DNA of 41,331 bases from Photobacterium sanguinicancri (GCF_002265265.1 NZ_NOIF01000022.1:1-41331); one strand, 5' to 3'. Positions 29,833 through 38,718 are shown, numbered from the stretch's first letter. A program made the numbers and translations. Notes: generated from the sequence alone by a model not told the origin.

Positions 29833-30327
29833 TTACTCTTTGATTGTTACTTTCTCAATAACAATTGGCTCGCTTGGTACATCATCGTGGCCGCGCTTAC
29901 AGGTTGTGCGCACAACCGCCATTTTCTTCACGACATCCATACCCGCCGTTACTTTACCAAACACACAGTAACCCCAGCCCATATTGGTTGTTGCAGTGTG
30001 ATCCAAGAAATCGTTATCATCTAGGTTGATGAAAAACTGTGCGGTTGCTGAGTGTGGGGCATCAGTACGTGCCATTGCGATTGAACCAATTACGTTCTTC
30101 AGACCGCGATTTGCTTCGTTAGCAATAGGATCTCGTGTTGGTTTTTCATCCATATCCGCAGTGTGACCACCACCTTGGACCATAAAACCTTTAATCACAC
30201 GGTGAAAAATCGTGCCTTCGTAAAAACCATCTTGGCAGTACTTCAAGAAGTTCTTAGAGGTAACGGGCGCACGCTCCATGTTTAACTCAATCTCGATGTC
30301 GCCCATGTTGGTACTTAAAATAATCAT
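29833..30327 (-). CDS. ppiB: Peptidyl-prolyl cis-trans isomerase B (cyclophilin)
   Basis: A 164-residue cytoplasmic cyclophilin, matching E. coli PpiB in length. Characteristic segments are present: FHRVIKGFMVQGGG with the catalytic Arg, MARTDAPHSATAQFFINLDDNDFLD, and YCVFGKVTAGMDVV. It catalyses proline isomerisation during protein folding. It has no signal peptide, which separates it from the periplasmic PpiA. The upstream region contains the chitinase terminator and the heptamer array, so it is an independent unit. Identification is secure. Confidence 0.95.
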   Translation of the reverse strand: MIILSTNMGDIEIELNMERAPVTSKNFLKYCQDGFYEGTIFHRVIKGFMVQGGGHTADMDEKPTRDPIANEANRGLKNVIGSIAMARTDAPHSATAQFFINLDDNDFLDHTATTNMGWGYCVFGKVTAGMDVVKKMAVVRTTCKRGHDDVPSEPIVIEKVTIKE

Positions 30328-30403
30328 TTGGTTTAACCGTGTTGATAGGTATTTAGCGGCGCAGTATACGGAATTACCTTGTTAAGCGTAAAGTTATAAA
30401 AGA

Positions 30404-30429
30404 AAACGCTCAGTAAAGACTGAGCGTTT
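30404..30429 (-). terminator. Terminator downstream of chitinase gene
   Basis: AAACGCTCAGT and ACTGAGCGTTT form an 11-base stem with an AAAG/CTTT loop. Read on the minus strand it is followed by TTCTTTTATAA, serving the chitinase; on + it is followed by ATTGAGTTTTT. Confidence 0.75.
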
Positions 30430-30439
30430 ATTGAGTTTT

Positions 30440-30495
30440 TAAAGCCTAAAGCCTAAAGCCTAAAGCCTAAAGCCTAAAGCCTAAAGCCTAAAGCC
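30440..30495. repeat. Eight-copy heptamer tandem repeat
   Basis: TAAAGCC repeated eight times without error (56 bases). It lies between the chitinase stop codon and its terminator, so it is transcribed in the 3' untranslated part of the chitinase message. Read on the minus strand the unit is GGCTTTA. Perfect identity among copies points to recent expansion by slippage. Confidence 0.95.
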
Positions 30496-30518
30496 TGTGA
30501 CTGTAAGCTTGGTGAATA

Positions 30519-33068
30519 TTACTGTGCATTCATCGCTTTCAACTTATCACCGACAGGGCCAGAGAAGTTGTAGCCGTCGTGCTCATCCCAGTTGATAGAC
30601 CATGTCATGACACCGCCAAAGTGAGGGTAAAGCTTAGTCGGGACAACCGTGCCACACTTGGTACCTTTGGTCGCACAATCAAGTGCATCCAAGATGTTTT
30701 GTGTTGGTGCTTGGCCTGAGTTCGCAGAGCTAGGGCCTGATGGTAAACCGTAAGCAACTTGATCATCACGCAGTGGCGCGAATTGCGTCCCATCCGCGAG
30801 TTTAAAGCCTTCAACCAGCATACGTGCTGATGCAACCATCATATCCACTGAGCCTTCTGGTGCAGAAGCCCCGTTCATGTATGGATTCGGTAAACCACCA
30901 TTGTTGTATAGCTGAACATGGAGTAGATCGAGGGTATCGCGAAGCTCATTAATTAATGGAATGTAAGCACCCCAAATACCGCTGTAAGCTATCATGCCAC
31001 CTTGAACGTATGGGTGTTCTGGTGCCATGGTTAAGTACATGTCACTGCCCATGTTGGTTTCGATTTGTTTAAGTGCTCGCGGTAAACGTGCTTGGATTTG
31101 CGTGCCATGAAGTAAGTTAGAACCACTTTCTAGGTCAACATCTAACCCATCAAATCCCCATTCTTGAATAATGCTGGTTAAGCTACTTACAAAATTAGCT
31201 TCATCGGTATCAGTATTTAAGGTGATGGTACCTTCCGCGCCGCCTAAAGACAGTACTATCACTTTACCTTGCGCTTGTAGCTCGCGAACGTCTTGCTTAA
31301 AGAGTTCAGGGCTTAATGCAGGGCAGCTGCTGTGCATGTCGCCAGCGTATAAGTTGAAGTGCACTGTACCATCGCTATTACGATCGTTGTCTGCAAAGGC
31401 AATATCAATAATATCCCAAGCAGGTGAAATTTCACGTAAGCGAATAGGGCAGCCAGCACCGTTTACAAAGTTGTGCCAGTAACCGATGAGGTTATGTTTT
31501 ACTGCTGATTGCTCGACAACTTTCACAGAAGCAGCTGGGGATATGGCCGTGGCGCCGAGTGTATCTGTTGCTATAGCTGTGACGGTGTAACTACCTGCGG
31601 AGCCTGCTGTCCAATTGGCTTGGTAAGGTGCAGTGGTGTCAGATGCAACAATGCTACCGTTAACTAAGAAGTCCACTTTTTGGATTGCGCCATTAATGGC
31701 AGAAGCCGTTGCTGAAAGATTAAAGGCTTTTCCTAAGGTAACGGTTGAGCCGCTAACCGGTGACGTTAGGCTTGTGACCAGAGCTTGATCGCTTACACTG
31801 ACTAGCACCGATGATTCTGCATTATTGCCTTCGTTATCCGTTGCGATAGCCTTCAAGCTGACATCACCTAACCCTGTTGCAAGCCAATCTGCCGTATACG
31901 GCGCAGTTGTGTCTGTACCTAGATTGTCATTGCCAGCAAAGAACTGAACTTGGGTGACACTGCCGTCAGCATCGGATGCAGAAGCGGCTACTTTGACACT
32001 ACTGCCTGCAAGGATAATGCTGTTATTTGTAGGGGAGGTAATCGCAACTTCAGGCACTATGGCGCAAATACCTAAATCACTCCAAGCATCTGTCCAATGT
32101 TGGCCATTACCGGGTTCATAAGCCCACGCTGCGTTGGATGAACACCAGCCAGCCACATCACAGCGATACTTATGATTTAGGTTTTGTACAGTGTCACCAA
32201 CTTGGTAGCTGTGTCCTGCAGTGTAGGTTGGAATGCCTTGGCATCCACCACTCTCTGAACCACCAGATACAGCCACTGTGATTGTTTCGCTAAATGTTGC
32301 TGCATTTTCGTTATCGATCGCTTTTGATTTAAAACTATGTGTACCTTGCTGGGCAACCCAAGTGTGTTCGTAAGGCGCTGCGGTATCACTGCCGACCAAA
32401 TTGTCATCGATATAGAAATCGACTTGTGAAATCGTGCCATCTTTGTCCGTGGCAGAAGCTGCAAGTGTTAGGTTGTCATTCGATCGGATTTGAGATGTGC
32501 TGGTTGGGTTCGTCAGGCTAATTTCTGGCGGTAAGTTGTTGGTTGCATTGGTGACGGAAACATTGACGGCTTTGCTACTGGTCGCGCCTTGGTTGTCAGT
32601 CACTTTTGCTTCAATGGCATGGTTGCCTGTTTGTGCGAGCCAATCAAGTGTATAGGGTGCAGTTGTAATTAGTGCTAAAGATGTGCCATTTAATAGGAAT
32701 TCAACGCTCTCGACAGTTCCGTCAGGATCACTTGCAGAAGCACTGAGCACAACTTTGTCACCCGTAGTGAAGTGCGCATTGCTTAGTGGCGAAGTAACAG
32801 TAATGCTTGGCGGTTGATTATTGGGGGTGCCGTTACACTGGCCCAATGCTGACCACTCTTGCCATTGCCCTGAGTGTGCTGAAGGTTCATTTCCTTTCGT
32901 CCACCAGTTGGCTTTGTACACAATACTACTGCTTTGTACTTGATCATTCGTGCTGTAGGCGGTGCTACTATCCCAGATCTCAATCTGGGAGCAGTCCATG
33001 GCATTAGCTTGCCCAATAGCGCTTAAACTACCAATGATGGCGCAAGCGATTAACGATTTTTGCATCAT
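30519..33068 (-). CDS. Secreted GH18 chitinase with two CBM5/12 and Ig-like domains
   Basis: An 849-residue exported chitinase. Order: signal peptide (1-23, cleaving at QANA); CBM5/12 chitin-binding module (about 24-80, with the surface aromatic YKANWWTKGNEP); two Ig-like domains (about 84-172 and 178-270), each with SDPDGTVESVEFLLNG-like repeats; a second CBM5/12 (about 277-338); two more Ig-like domains (about 341-518); and a GH18 catalytic barrel (about 525-849). The catalytic motif DGLDVDLE is at 640-647, with Glu647 the acid and Asp645 the substrate-assist residue. YWHNFVNGAG and LSLGG are the other GH18 strands. It degrades chitin outside the cell, probably exported by type II secretion. 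The Ig-like modules are spacers. Confidence 0.95.
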   Translation of the reverse strand: MMQKSLIACAIIGSLSAIGQANAMDCSQIEIWDSSTAYSTNDQVQSSSIVYKANWWTKGNEPSAHSGQWQEWSALGQCNGTPNNQPPSITVTSPLSNAHFTTGDKVVLSASASDPDGTVESVEFLLNGTSLALITTAPYTLDWLAQTGNHAIEAKVTDNQGATSSKAVNVSVTNATNNLPPEISLTNPTSTSQIRSNDNLTLAASATDKDGTISQVDFYIDDNLVGSDTAAPYEHTWVAQQGTHSFKSKAIDNENAATFSETITVAVSGGSESGGCQGIPTYTAGHSYQVGDTVQNLNHKYRCDVAGWCSSNAAWAYEPGNGQHWTDAWSDLGICAIVPEVAITSPTNNSIILAGSSVKVAASASDADGSVTQVQFFAGNDNLGTDTTAPYTADWLATGLGDVSLKAIATDNEGNNAESSVLVSVSDQALVTSLTSPVSGSTVTLGKAFNLSATASAINGAIQKVDFLVNGSIVASDTTAPYQANWTAGSAGSYTVTAIATDTLGATAISPAASVKVVEQSAVKHNLIGYWHNFVNGAGCPIRLREISPAWDIIDIAFADNDRNSDGTVHFNLYAGDMHSSCPALSPELFKQDVRELQAQGKVIVLSLGGAEGTITLNTDTDEANFVSSLTSIIQEWGFDGLDVDLESGSNLLHGTQIQARLPRALKQIETNMGSDMYLTMAPEHPYVQGGMIAYSGIWGAYIPLINELRDTLDLLHVQLYNNGGLPNPYMNGASAPEGSVDMMVASARMLVEGFKLADGTQFAPLRDDQVAYGLPSGPSSANSGQAPTQNILDALDCATKGTKCGTVVPTKLYPHFGGVMTWSINWDEHDGYNFSGPVGDKLKAMNAQ

Positions 33069-33571
33069 AATATCCCTATCGAATAGTGAATGTAATTACT
33101 GATGAAGATTGTTGTTTTTTTCTGCTAAAAAAGAGGTCACAACGAAGACGTAAATTAAAACTCTTACAAGCTCAATCATTAGCTTATTTAGGCCAAAAGA
33201 AGAGGTGTTTTTTAAATTAGATTCAATAATTTATATGGCATTCACAAGCTTGTTAAAATGCAAAGTAACAATATGAGTTATTTGGAAGCAACTCGATGTT
33301 TTTTAGTACGGAAAAATAAGTAGTTAGATACAGAGGAAGTTAAATTTATACCTGTATCTTATTGTTATTAAAGAAAGGTGGTTATCTATAAATAATGGGA
33401 AGTGCGGTCGATGCTTCGATGGCAACGCCTGTAATCATGCTGTTTGTAGAGAATCATTTGGTTTGTAGATAGGTATATTGCTTTTTCGTTAGCGATTAGG
33501 CTTATCATCCAGTTCTAGGTTTTACTCGGGAAGGGCATCCCGAGTTATAATGATGCGGTGAGTTGTTTAAG
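33069..33571. other. Intergenic region upstream of chitinase
   Basis: About 500 AT-rich bases. It holds the chitinase promoter (not resolved by eye), a 25-codon ORF near 33394 without a proper ribosome binding site, and a hairpin at 33524-33545. No gene was recognised. Confidence 0.5.
33524..33545. other. Hairpin after hopJ
   Basis: ACTCGGGA and TCCCGAGT form a perfect eight-base stem with a six-base loop, 27 bases beyond the hopJ stop. The T-rich flank lies on the 5' side for +, and an A-run follows on the minus strand, so it is not a canonical terminator. Confidence 0.4.
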
Positions 33572-33916
33572 TTATTTACTTTCGAGAGCTTTTGAATCAA
33601 ATGTTACGCCGTACCAACCATATTGGATGAAGTTTCTAATATTCAAGTGGTCTGTATTATGAGGGTGTTTCAACACATCATCGCGATAAAAACGACCAAA
33701 ACAGGCTAAAGTCTGTTCTTCTGATAGCTTGTGGATCTTCGCAAAAGACAAAATCTTACACGAACCATTATTTTCACCTACTAGATTACTTACATCACCA
33801 TTAGTGAATGCAGCTGGAGTGAAGTTGTAATACTGGCTGATGATAGCCATTGTTTGATCAAATTCGATATGGCTAGGATCGTGTCTTAGTTGTGCTAAAA
33901 ATTGTGACAATTCCAT
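33572..33916 (-). CDS. HopJ family protein
   Basis: A 114-residue protein matching the HopJ type III effector family in length and motifs: FDQTMAIISQYYNFTPAAFTNGD, NNGSCKILSFAKIHKLSEEQTLACFGRFYRDDV, then HPHNTDHLNIRNFIQYGW. The name comes from a Pseudomonas effector candidate; in marine gammaproteobacteria without a matching secretion system it is a cytoplasmic protein of unknown function. There is no signal peptide. It is a single-gene unit with weak ribosome binding site signals. The family call is firm; the function is not. Confidence 0.85.
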   Translation of the reverse strand: MELSQFLAQLRHDPSHIEFDQTMAIISQYYNFTPAAFTNGDVSNLVGENNGSCKILSFAKIHKLSEEQTLACFGRFYRDDVLKHPHNTDHLNIRNFIQYGWYGVTFDSKALESK

Positions 33917-34097
33917 TGCTTTCTTTATCCCCGCTTGATTATGCCTAGTTAGATTACGCAGCCACTATAGCGTGTCAAAAACCTATTAAAAATCACTATT
34001 TGAAACTTTGAGCTAACTTCCAAAATAAAGGGGCTAAGCTGCTTCGTTACTTGCGATACGATTAAATAGGGATAACCAAAAGATAGGGAAGTTAGGT

Positions 34098-34520
34098 ATG
34101 AAAAAACCATTTGTAATTTTGGCTATTGTAGCGGCTATATTACTCATAGTTAGACAGTTTGCGAATACCGAGCGAGTACCCATCGTGGTGGCATTACCCG
34201 ATAGCCCGTCATTTACTGTTACCGATGCTTTCGATGGGCAATGGGAGGGTAAACGAGTTGACGTTAGTGGTGACAAAATTTGTTTAGAAACACGAATTAC
34301 TGGCACCGTTGATAATGGACAGGTCTCCTTAACACTGGTGTATAACAACACACTTTTGAAAGGGTGGATATCAGAACAAGGCGTGTTAGAGCTGTACTCG
34401 GATAGCCATAGGTGGGGGTATCGTTTTAGTGGGGCTGCAATTAATAATAAAATGGATGGTGAGTGGAAAGTAACTAACGCTTTATGTCACGGAACTTGGC
34501 ATATAGAGAAAGTCAGCTGA
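34098..34520 (+). CDS. Membrane-anchored periplasmic beta-rich protein, unknown
   Basis: A 140-residue protein with an uncleaved-looking N-terminal hydrophobic segment (residues 5-18) and a beta-rich domain with alternating polar strands. It contains two cysteines after the anchor, one in DKICLETRI and one in NALCHGTWHIEK, which could form a disulphide in the periplasm. Segments such as AFDGQWEGKRVDVSG, GYRFSGAAINNKMDGEWKV and CHGTWHIEK look like strands of a small lipocalin-like barrel; this is a structural guess. No family was recognised. GGGAAGTTAGGT precedes the ATG, and it is followed by a strong terminator, so it forms a single-gene unit. Confidence 0.6.
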   Translation: MKKPFVILAIVAAILLIVRQFANTERVPIVVALPDSPSFTVTDAFDGQWEGKRVDVSGDKICLETRITGTVDNGQVSLTLVYNNTLLKGWISEQGVLELYSDSHRWGYRFSGAAINNKMDGEWKVTNALCHGTWHIEKVS

Positions 34521-34548
34521 CCATACCGCGTTGGATGAAGGCGGTCGG

Positions 34549-34578
34549 AATCCCACTTATTTGAGTGGGATTTTTTTT
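34549..34578 (+). terminator. Rho-independent terminator
   Basis: AATCCCACT and AGTGGGATT make a nine-base stem with a six-base loop; the T-run (eight T including the stem foot) follows directly. Confidence 0.9.
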
Positions 34579-34756
34579 GCCGAAAAGAAAAGTGAGTAAT
34601 CTGGCGCTATATTTGCAAGTTATTAGATAAAGCTATGCAATTAGTTGCTATTTCGCCTAGGTGATGCAGTTTGCAATGAATAAAGAGTAGCAGATACCTC
34701 GACTGAGAGGTTTGCATCTGAGGTATTTGCATAAAGCAGGCCTATGGAGTGTCAAA

Positions 34757-35578
34757 ATGCGAACCAAAATGAAATGCGTAATCGTAAAGCCGCTATTTAT
34801 TGCCTTGTTGGTCTTTATGTCTTTCCACTCTTTTGCTGGACAGAAAGAGATCGTTTTCGGTGTGGTTCCACAGCAATCCGCCTCTAAATTAGCAAAGCAG
34901 TGGGGGCCTTTGCTCGATGCATGGAGTGAGGTAACGGGGATAAAATTTCGATTTGCAACAGCCCGTGATATTCCTACATTTGAAGAGCGCTTAGCTGCTG
35001 GTGAATACGATATGGCTTACATGAATCCCTATCATTTTACTGTTGTTAATCATGTTCCTGGGTATACCGCGCTGGCCCATGCTAAAGATAAACGAATTAC
35101 AGGCATAATCGTTGCTCAAAAAAATTGGAGTGGCTCTATTGATTATTTAAGTGATCAGCTACTTGCTTTTCCTGCCCCTAGAGCTTTTGCTGCATCCATT
35201 CTCACACAGTCAGAACTGCACCAAAAAGGATTGGTGATAACACCGAAATATGTTGGGTCACATGACTCCGTATACATGGCCGTTGCTAAAGGACTTTATC
35301 CTGCTGGTGGTGGTGTTATGCGAACATTTAACAGCATTCCTGATTCTTTAAGAGAGCAACTTAAGGTTATTTATAAAACCAAAAGTTATACCCCCCATGC
35401 CATTGCGTATTTGAGTTCGTTAGACGCAGAAACCGTGAAGCAATTACGTAACAGTGTAGAGACGTTGAACCAGCACCCTAAAGCAAAAGCCATGTTTGAT
35501 ATGCTGAGTATTAAAGGTTTTGAGACAGCTAAAGACAGTGATTGGGATGACATTGTTGGGTTAGGTATCAAACTTTAG
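34757..35578 (+). CDS. PhnD-like periplasmic substrate-binding protein
   Basis: A 273-residue exported protein with a signal peptide (hydrophobic core about 12-24, cleavage near SFAG-QKE). The mature part has the PhnD/phosphonate-binding family features: EIVFGVVPQQSASKLAKQW near the start, the MAYMNPYHF element, and VGSHDSVYMAVAKGLYPAGG in the second lobe. It lies 23 bases upstream of a hybrid histidine kinase and has no ABC permease or ATPase partner, so it probably presents a ligand to the kinase rather than to a transporter. ATG 34757 is preferred over the earlier open start at 34712 because TGGAG lies eight bases upstream. Ligand is unknown. Confidence 0.85.
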   Translation: MRTKMKCVIVKPLFIALLVFMSFHSFAGQKEIVFGVVPQQSASKLAKQWGPLLDAWSEVTGIKFRFATARDIPTFEERLAAGEYDMAYMNPYHFTVVNHVPGYTALAHAKDKRITGIIVAQKNWSGSIDYLSDQLLAFPAPRAFAASILTQSELHQKGLVITPKYVGSHDSVYMAVAKGLYPAGGGVMRTFNSIPDSLREQLKVIYKTKSYTPHAIAYLSSLDAETVKQLRNSVETLNQHPKAKAMFDMLSIKGFETAKDSDWDDIVGLGIKL

Positions 35579-35601
35579 TAATAGCAAGGGAGGGGCTGGT
35601 T

Positions 35602-37881
35602 ATGACGTTAAGAACGAAGACAATAATTGGTATCGCTCTGATCGAGGCTCTTGCTCTTGCATTGCTTATTGTTACAGGTTTGCAATGGTTACAATCATCA
35701 AATGAAAATCGTTTAAGAGTTGGGACAAACCAACTCGCAAGCGTCTTTGCAAAAGCAACAAGGGATGCAGTGTTAGCGACGGATTTAGCTTATCTAGATA
35801 GCTTCGCAGAATCACTCGTCAGTGAGCAAAACCTAGCCTATATCCGAATTACCGATAGTAATGGTGTTGAGTTAGCCAAGCATGGTGATTATACCGGTAT
35901 TAATACAAACGTTTCTCCTGCTGATGTAACAGATGGTGTCTATGATGTGATAAGCCCAATTCAAGTAGATGGCCAGCTTTATGGCAATGTTGAGATGGGG
36001 GTAACAGTTAAGGACCTTCATGTCATGCTTAGCCAAGCCACACGCTCAAGCTTGTTAATTGCCATTGCTGAAATGTCGCTGGTGGCTTTGTTCTCTTTAG
36101 CGCTAGGAACATACTTGATGCGTCGGCTTGATGTGTTAAGAAAGGGGGCGGATAAGGTGGCAAGAATGGGACCCGGTGCGCAAATTATGGTAACGGGCAA
36201 CGATGAGGTAACGCGTGTTAGTACCGCCTTTAATGAAATGTCTCATTCTTTAGCTAAAGCACAAGAAACGCTTGCAGAAAAACACCAACAGCAAATTGCA
36301 CTAACGGAAAAAGTCACTGAACTTGCTCAGGTTGCCGAGCATGCTAGGGATGTCATCATAATCACAGATACGGACGGTAAAATAACCTGGGTAAATCCAG
36401 CTTTTGAAAATCTTACTGGTTATACCTTGTCTGAAGTTGTTGGTCAGTCTCCTGGTTGTTTACTACAAGGTGATTGTTCTGATCTTGAAACAGTTCATGA
36501 AATGTCACGGAAGATAGCTCAGAAGGAAGCTGTACGTGTTGAGATCCTTAATTATGCTAAAGGTGGTGAGTCGTATTGGGTTGAGCTAGATATTTCCCCT
36601 GTAACAGATAGCGACGGTGAAATAGTGCGGTTTATTGCTGTTGAACGCGATATAACTAAGCGCCGACAGGTTGAGGAACAATTAGAGGCAGCCCTTGAAG
36701 AGGCGACGAGAGCAACTAAAGCCAAATCTGAGTTTCTGGCTAACATGAGCCATGAAATTCGAACACCAATGAATGCGATTATGGGCTTTAGTGAGTTACT
36801 TCTTGAAAAGTCTATGCATTCAGAACAACGAGAGCAGTTGGAATTAGTGCATAAGTCGGCTGCAAATTTAGTCACTATTATTAACGACATTCTAGATTAC
36901 AGTAAAATTGAGGCAGGTAAATTATCATTAACAAATGAATGTTTTAATTTAAAAGAGGTGGTTGAGTCTACGATAGATCTGTGTACTTATCAGGCGAAAG
37001 AGAAAAATTTACCATTAGTCCTGAATATATCTTCAAAGATAAATACAGCAGTAGTTGGAGATAAAGGCCGCCTTAACCAAATTCTTTTAAATTTAATTGG
37101 AAATGCGGTTAAATTTACGGATTCAGGCTCAGTCTCGGTGAACATTGATGCTGAAGCACTTGTTGGAAAAACGCGTTTCCATATTTGTGTACAAGATACA
37201 GGGATAGGAATACCAGCAGAAAGACTCCCGTTTATTATGGAAAAATTTGAACAGGTGGATAATTCGGCAACCCGACAATATGAGGGGACTGGCTTAGGTT
37301 TAGCCATTTGTAAACGCTTAATCCAACTCTTTGGTGGAGAGCTCACTGTATGTTCCGAAGCAGGAAAAGGTTCTTGTTTTTCCTTTACCATAACGTTACT
37401 TAATCAGCCAGCCAAGTCTCCGACAGCGGTTAACCAAGATCATTACATAGCCGATGATCACCGAGTGAACGATGTAATTGAGCATAAAAAAATACTTGTA
37501 GCAGAAGATAGCTATGTAAATCGCTTACTGATAGAAAAAATGTTGGCGGATACAGCCGTTGAACTCCTCTTTGCCGAAGATGGAGAGCAAGCTGTTGCGC
37601 TGTATCGGGAAAACCTTCCAGATCTCGTTATCACTGATATTTCGATGCCCAACAAAGATGGTTATGAAGCGACGGCGGATATTCGTGCGTTGCAAGAAAT
37701 ATACTATCCTTGGTGCCCCGTTATTGCCTTGTCTGCGCATGCTATGGCTGAGGAGAAGAAAAAGAGTCTTGCTTTAGGGATGGATGATTACTTAACAAAG
37801 CCAGTTAATAAGGCAGATTTGATCAAAATGATTGCTAAATGGATTTCATATCAAGAAAAAAAAGAAAAACGAAAAGGGTAA
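35602..37881 (+). CDS. Hybrid sensor histidine kinase with PAS and receiver domains
   Basis: A 759-residue inner-membrane kinase. Order: helix 1 (about 8-28); periplasmic sensor region (about 30-148); helix 2 (about 149-171); HAMP (about 172-222); PAS with PAC (about 240-355); HisKA with phospho-His384 in MSHEIRTPMNAIMGF; HATPase with N-box NLIGNAVKF and G-boxes DTGIGIPAERL and GTGLGLAIC; and a receiver domain (about 630-755) with the accepting Asp679 in LVITDISMP. No Hpt domain or response regulator is encoded here, so the relay must go to a protein elsewhere. GGGAGGGG ribosome binding site and a 23-base gap couple it to the PhnD-like protein, its likely ligand-binding partner. Confidence 0.95.
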   Translation: MTLRTKTIIGIALIEALALALLIVTGLQWLQSSNENRLRVGTNQLASVFAKATRDAVLATDLAYLDSFAESLVSEQNLAYIRITDSNGVELAKHGDYTGINTNVSPADVTDGVYDVISPIQVDGQLYGNVEMGVTVKDLHVMLSQATRSSLLIAIAEMSLVALFSLALGTYLMRRLDVLRKGADKVARMGPGAQIMVTGNDEVTRVSTAFNEMSHSLAKAQETLAEKHQQQIALTEKVTELAQVAEHARDVIIITDTDGKITWVNPAFENLTGYTLSEVVGQSPGCLLQGDCSDLETVHEMSRKIAQKEAVRVEILNYAKGGESYWVELDISPVTDSDGEIVRFIAVERDITKRRQVEEQLEAALEEATRATKAKSEFLANMSHEIRTPMNAIMGFSELLLEKSMHSEQREQLELVHKSAANLVTIINDILDYSKIEAGKLSLTNECFNLKEVVESTIDLCTYQAKEKNLPLVLNISSKINTAVVGDKGRLNQILLNLIGNAVKFTDSGSVSVNIDAEALVGKTRFHICVQDTGIGIPAERLPFIMEKFEQVDNSATRQYEGTGLGLAICKRLIQLFGGELTVCSEAGKGSCFSFTITLLNQPAKSPTAVNQDHYIADDHRVNDVIEHKKILVAEDSYVNRLLIEKMLADTAVELLFAEDGEQAVALYRENLPDLVITDISMPNKDGYEATADIRALQEIYYPWCPVIALSAHAMAEEKKKSLALGMDDYLTKPVNKADLIKMIAKWISYQEKKEKRKG

Positions 37882-37943
37882 GGTGCTTGAAGTTACTCCC
37901 TCCAGTTTATGGAAGGAGTTCGTTTGGCTCTCTTAAATTAATC

Positions 37944-38123
37944 TTAAGAGCATGAACCACAACAAAAACCTGGTTCACCGTGTTTTCCTTTTTTCTTCTC
38001 AGCTGTATTATTTTCAGCCTCTTCAATTGTCGTTTGTGTATCCTCAGTTTTCGCTTGTTGCGTCAAAACAGCATTTGCTTTGGAATCGTCTTTTTTAAAT
38101 AGTTTTTTGAAAGATAGTGCCAT
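37944..38123 (-). CDS. CCGSCS-motif small protein
   Basis: A 59-residue basic/acidic low-complexity peptide starting MALSFKKLFKKDDSK and ending EPGFCCGSCS. The ending matches the small 'CCGSCS motif protein' group known from marine gammaproteobacteria, whose role is not established; the three terminal cysteines suggest metal binding or thiol chemistry. The ATG at 38123 (minus strand) is chosen over an upstream start in the same frame because AGGAGAA lies just before it. It is a single-gene unit convergent with the sensor kinase. Amphipathic N-terminus and cysteine-rich tail are separated by a Gln/Thr/Glu-rich linker. Confidence 0.8.
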   Translation of the reverse strand: MALSFKKLFKKDDSKANAVLTQQAKTEDTQTTIEEAENNTAEKKKGKHGEPGFCCGSCS

Positions 38124-38325
38124 GTTGATTCTCCTGAGTACCCTTGGATTAAAGGTGTATTTTAATTGCATGTTATTATTCTTGAGTAATGAGGTCAAGT
38201 ATCTATTTGTGAAATGCTCATTACAGCAACACTTAAAGCCGTTAGAGGGAGCGGGGCATTACATTACTATTGCGTTGCTAAATAATGAGCTATGATGCAG
38301 GCAAATATGTAATTTGAAGTTGTTT

Positions 38326-38616
38326 ATGAATATAGAAGTCAAAAATGTGCCGACTTCAGAAGTGACGTGTGCAAACTGTCAGGCATGTTGCTGTCGTTTG
38401 GAAGTGATGATCTTGACGGATACTGGTGTACCAGAAGAACATATTGCAACAGATGATTGGGGCGGTGAGGTAATGGCTCGTTTAGATGATGGTTGGTGCT
38501 CTGCACTGGATCGTGACACCTTGATGTGTACGATTTATGAAAATCGCCCTTGGATTTGCCGTGAGTTTGAAATGGGCTCTTATGAATGCGTAGATGAACG
38601 TATTGCGAATATGTAA
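38326..38616 (+). CDS. YkgJ-family cysteine cluster protein
   Basis: A 96-residue protein with the cysteine arrangement of the YkgJ/UPF0153 (zinc/iron-chelating) family: CANCQACCCRLEVMIL near the N-terminus, then WCSALDRDTLMCTIYENRPWICREFEMG. These cysteines are thought to bind a metal cluster. ATG 38326 is preferred over TTG 38314. Function is unknown; in other bacteria members accompany flagellar or redox genes, neither being the case here. Confidence 0.85.
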   Translation: MNIEVKNVPTSEVTCANCQACCCRLEVMILTDTGVPEEHIATDDWGGEVMARLDDGWCSALDRDTLMCTIYENRPWICREFEMGSYECVDERIANM

Positions 38617-38645
38617 TCTGAACGCATTGAGACTGCTCTGATGAT

Positions 38646-38685
38646 TTATCCCAAACTTTTTTGATCAAACCAAAGCTTGGGATAA
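38646..38685. other. Inverted repeat between convergent genes
   Basis: TTATCCCAA and TTGGGATAA form a perfect nine-base stem with a 22-base loop, between the convergent YkgJ-like and glutaredoxin genes. Possibly a bidirectional terminator; there is no T-run. Confidence 0.45.
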
Positions 38686-38718
38686 TGTATCACTTCTACG
38701 ATAAGTAGTTGTGGAGTA

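Noticed and set aside
33394-33471. 25-codon ORF upstream of the chitinase
   Set aside because: The nearest purine-rich stretch is too far from the ATG, the frame is short, and no conserved feature is visible.
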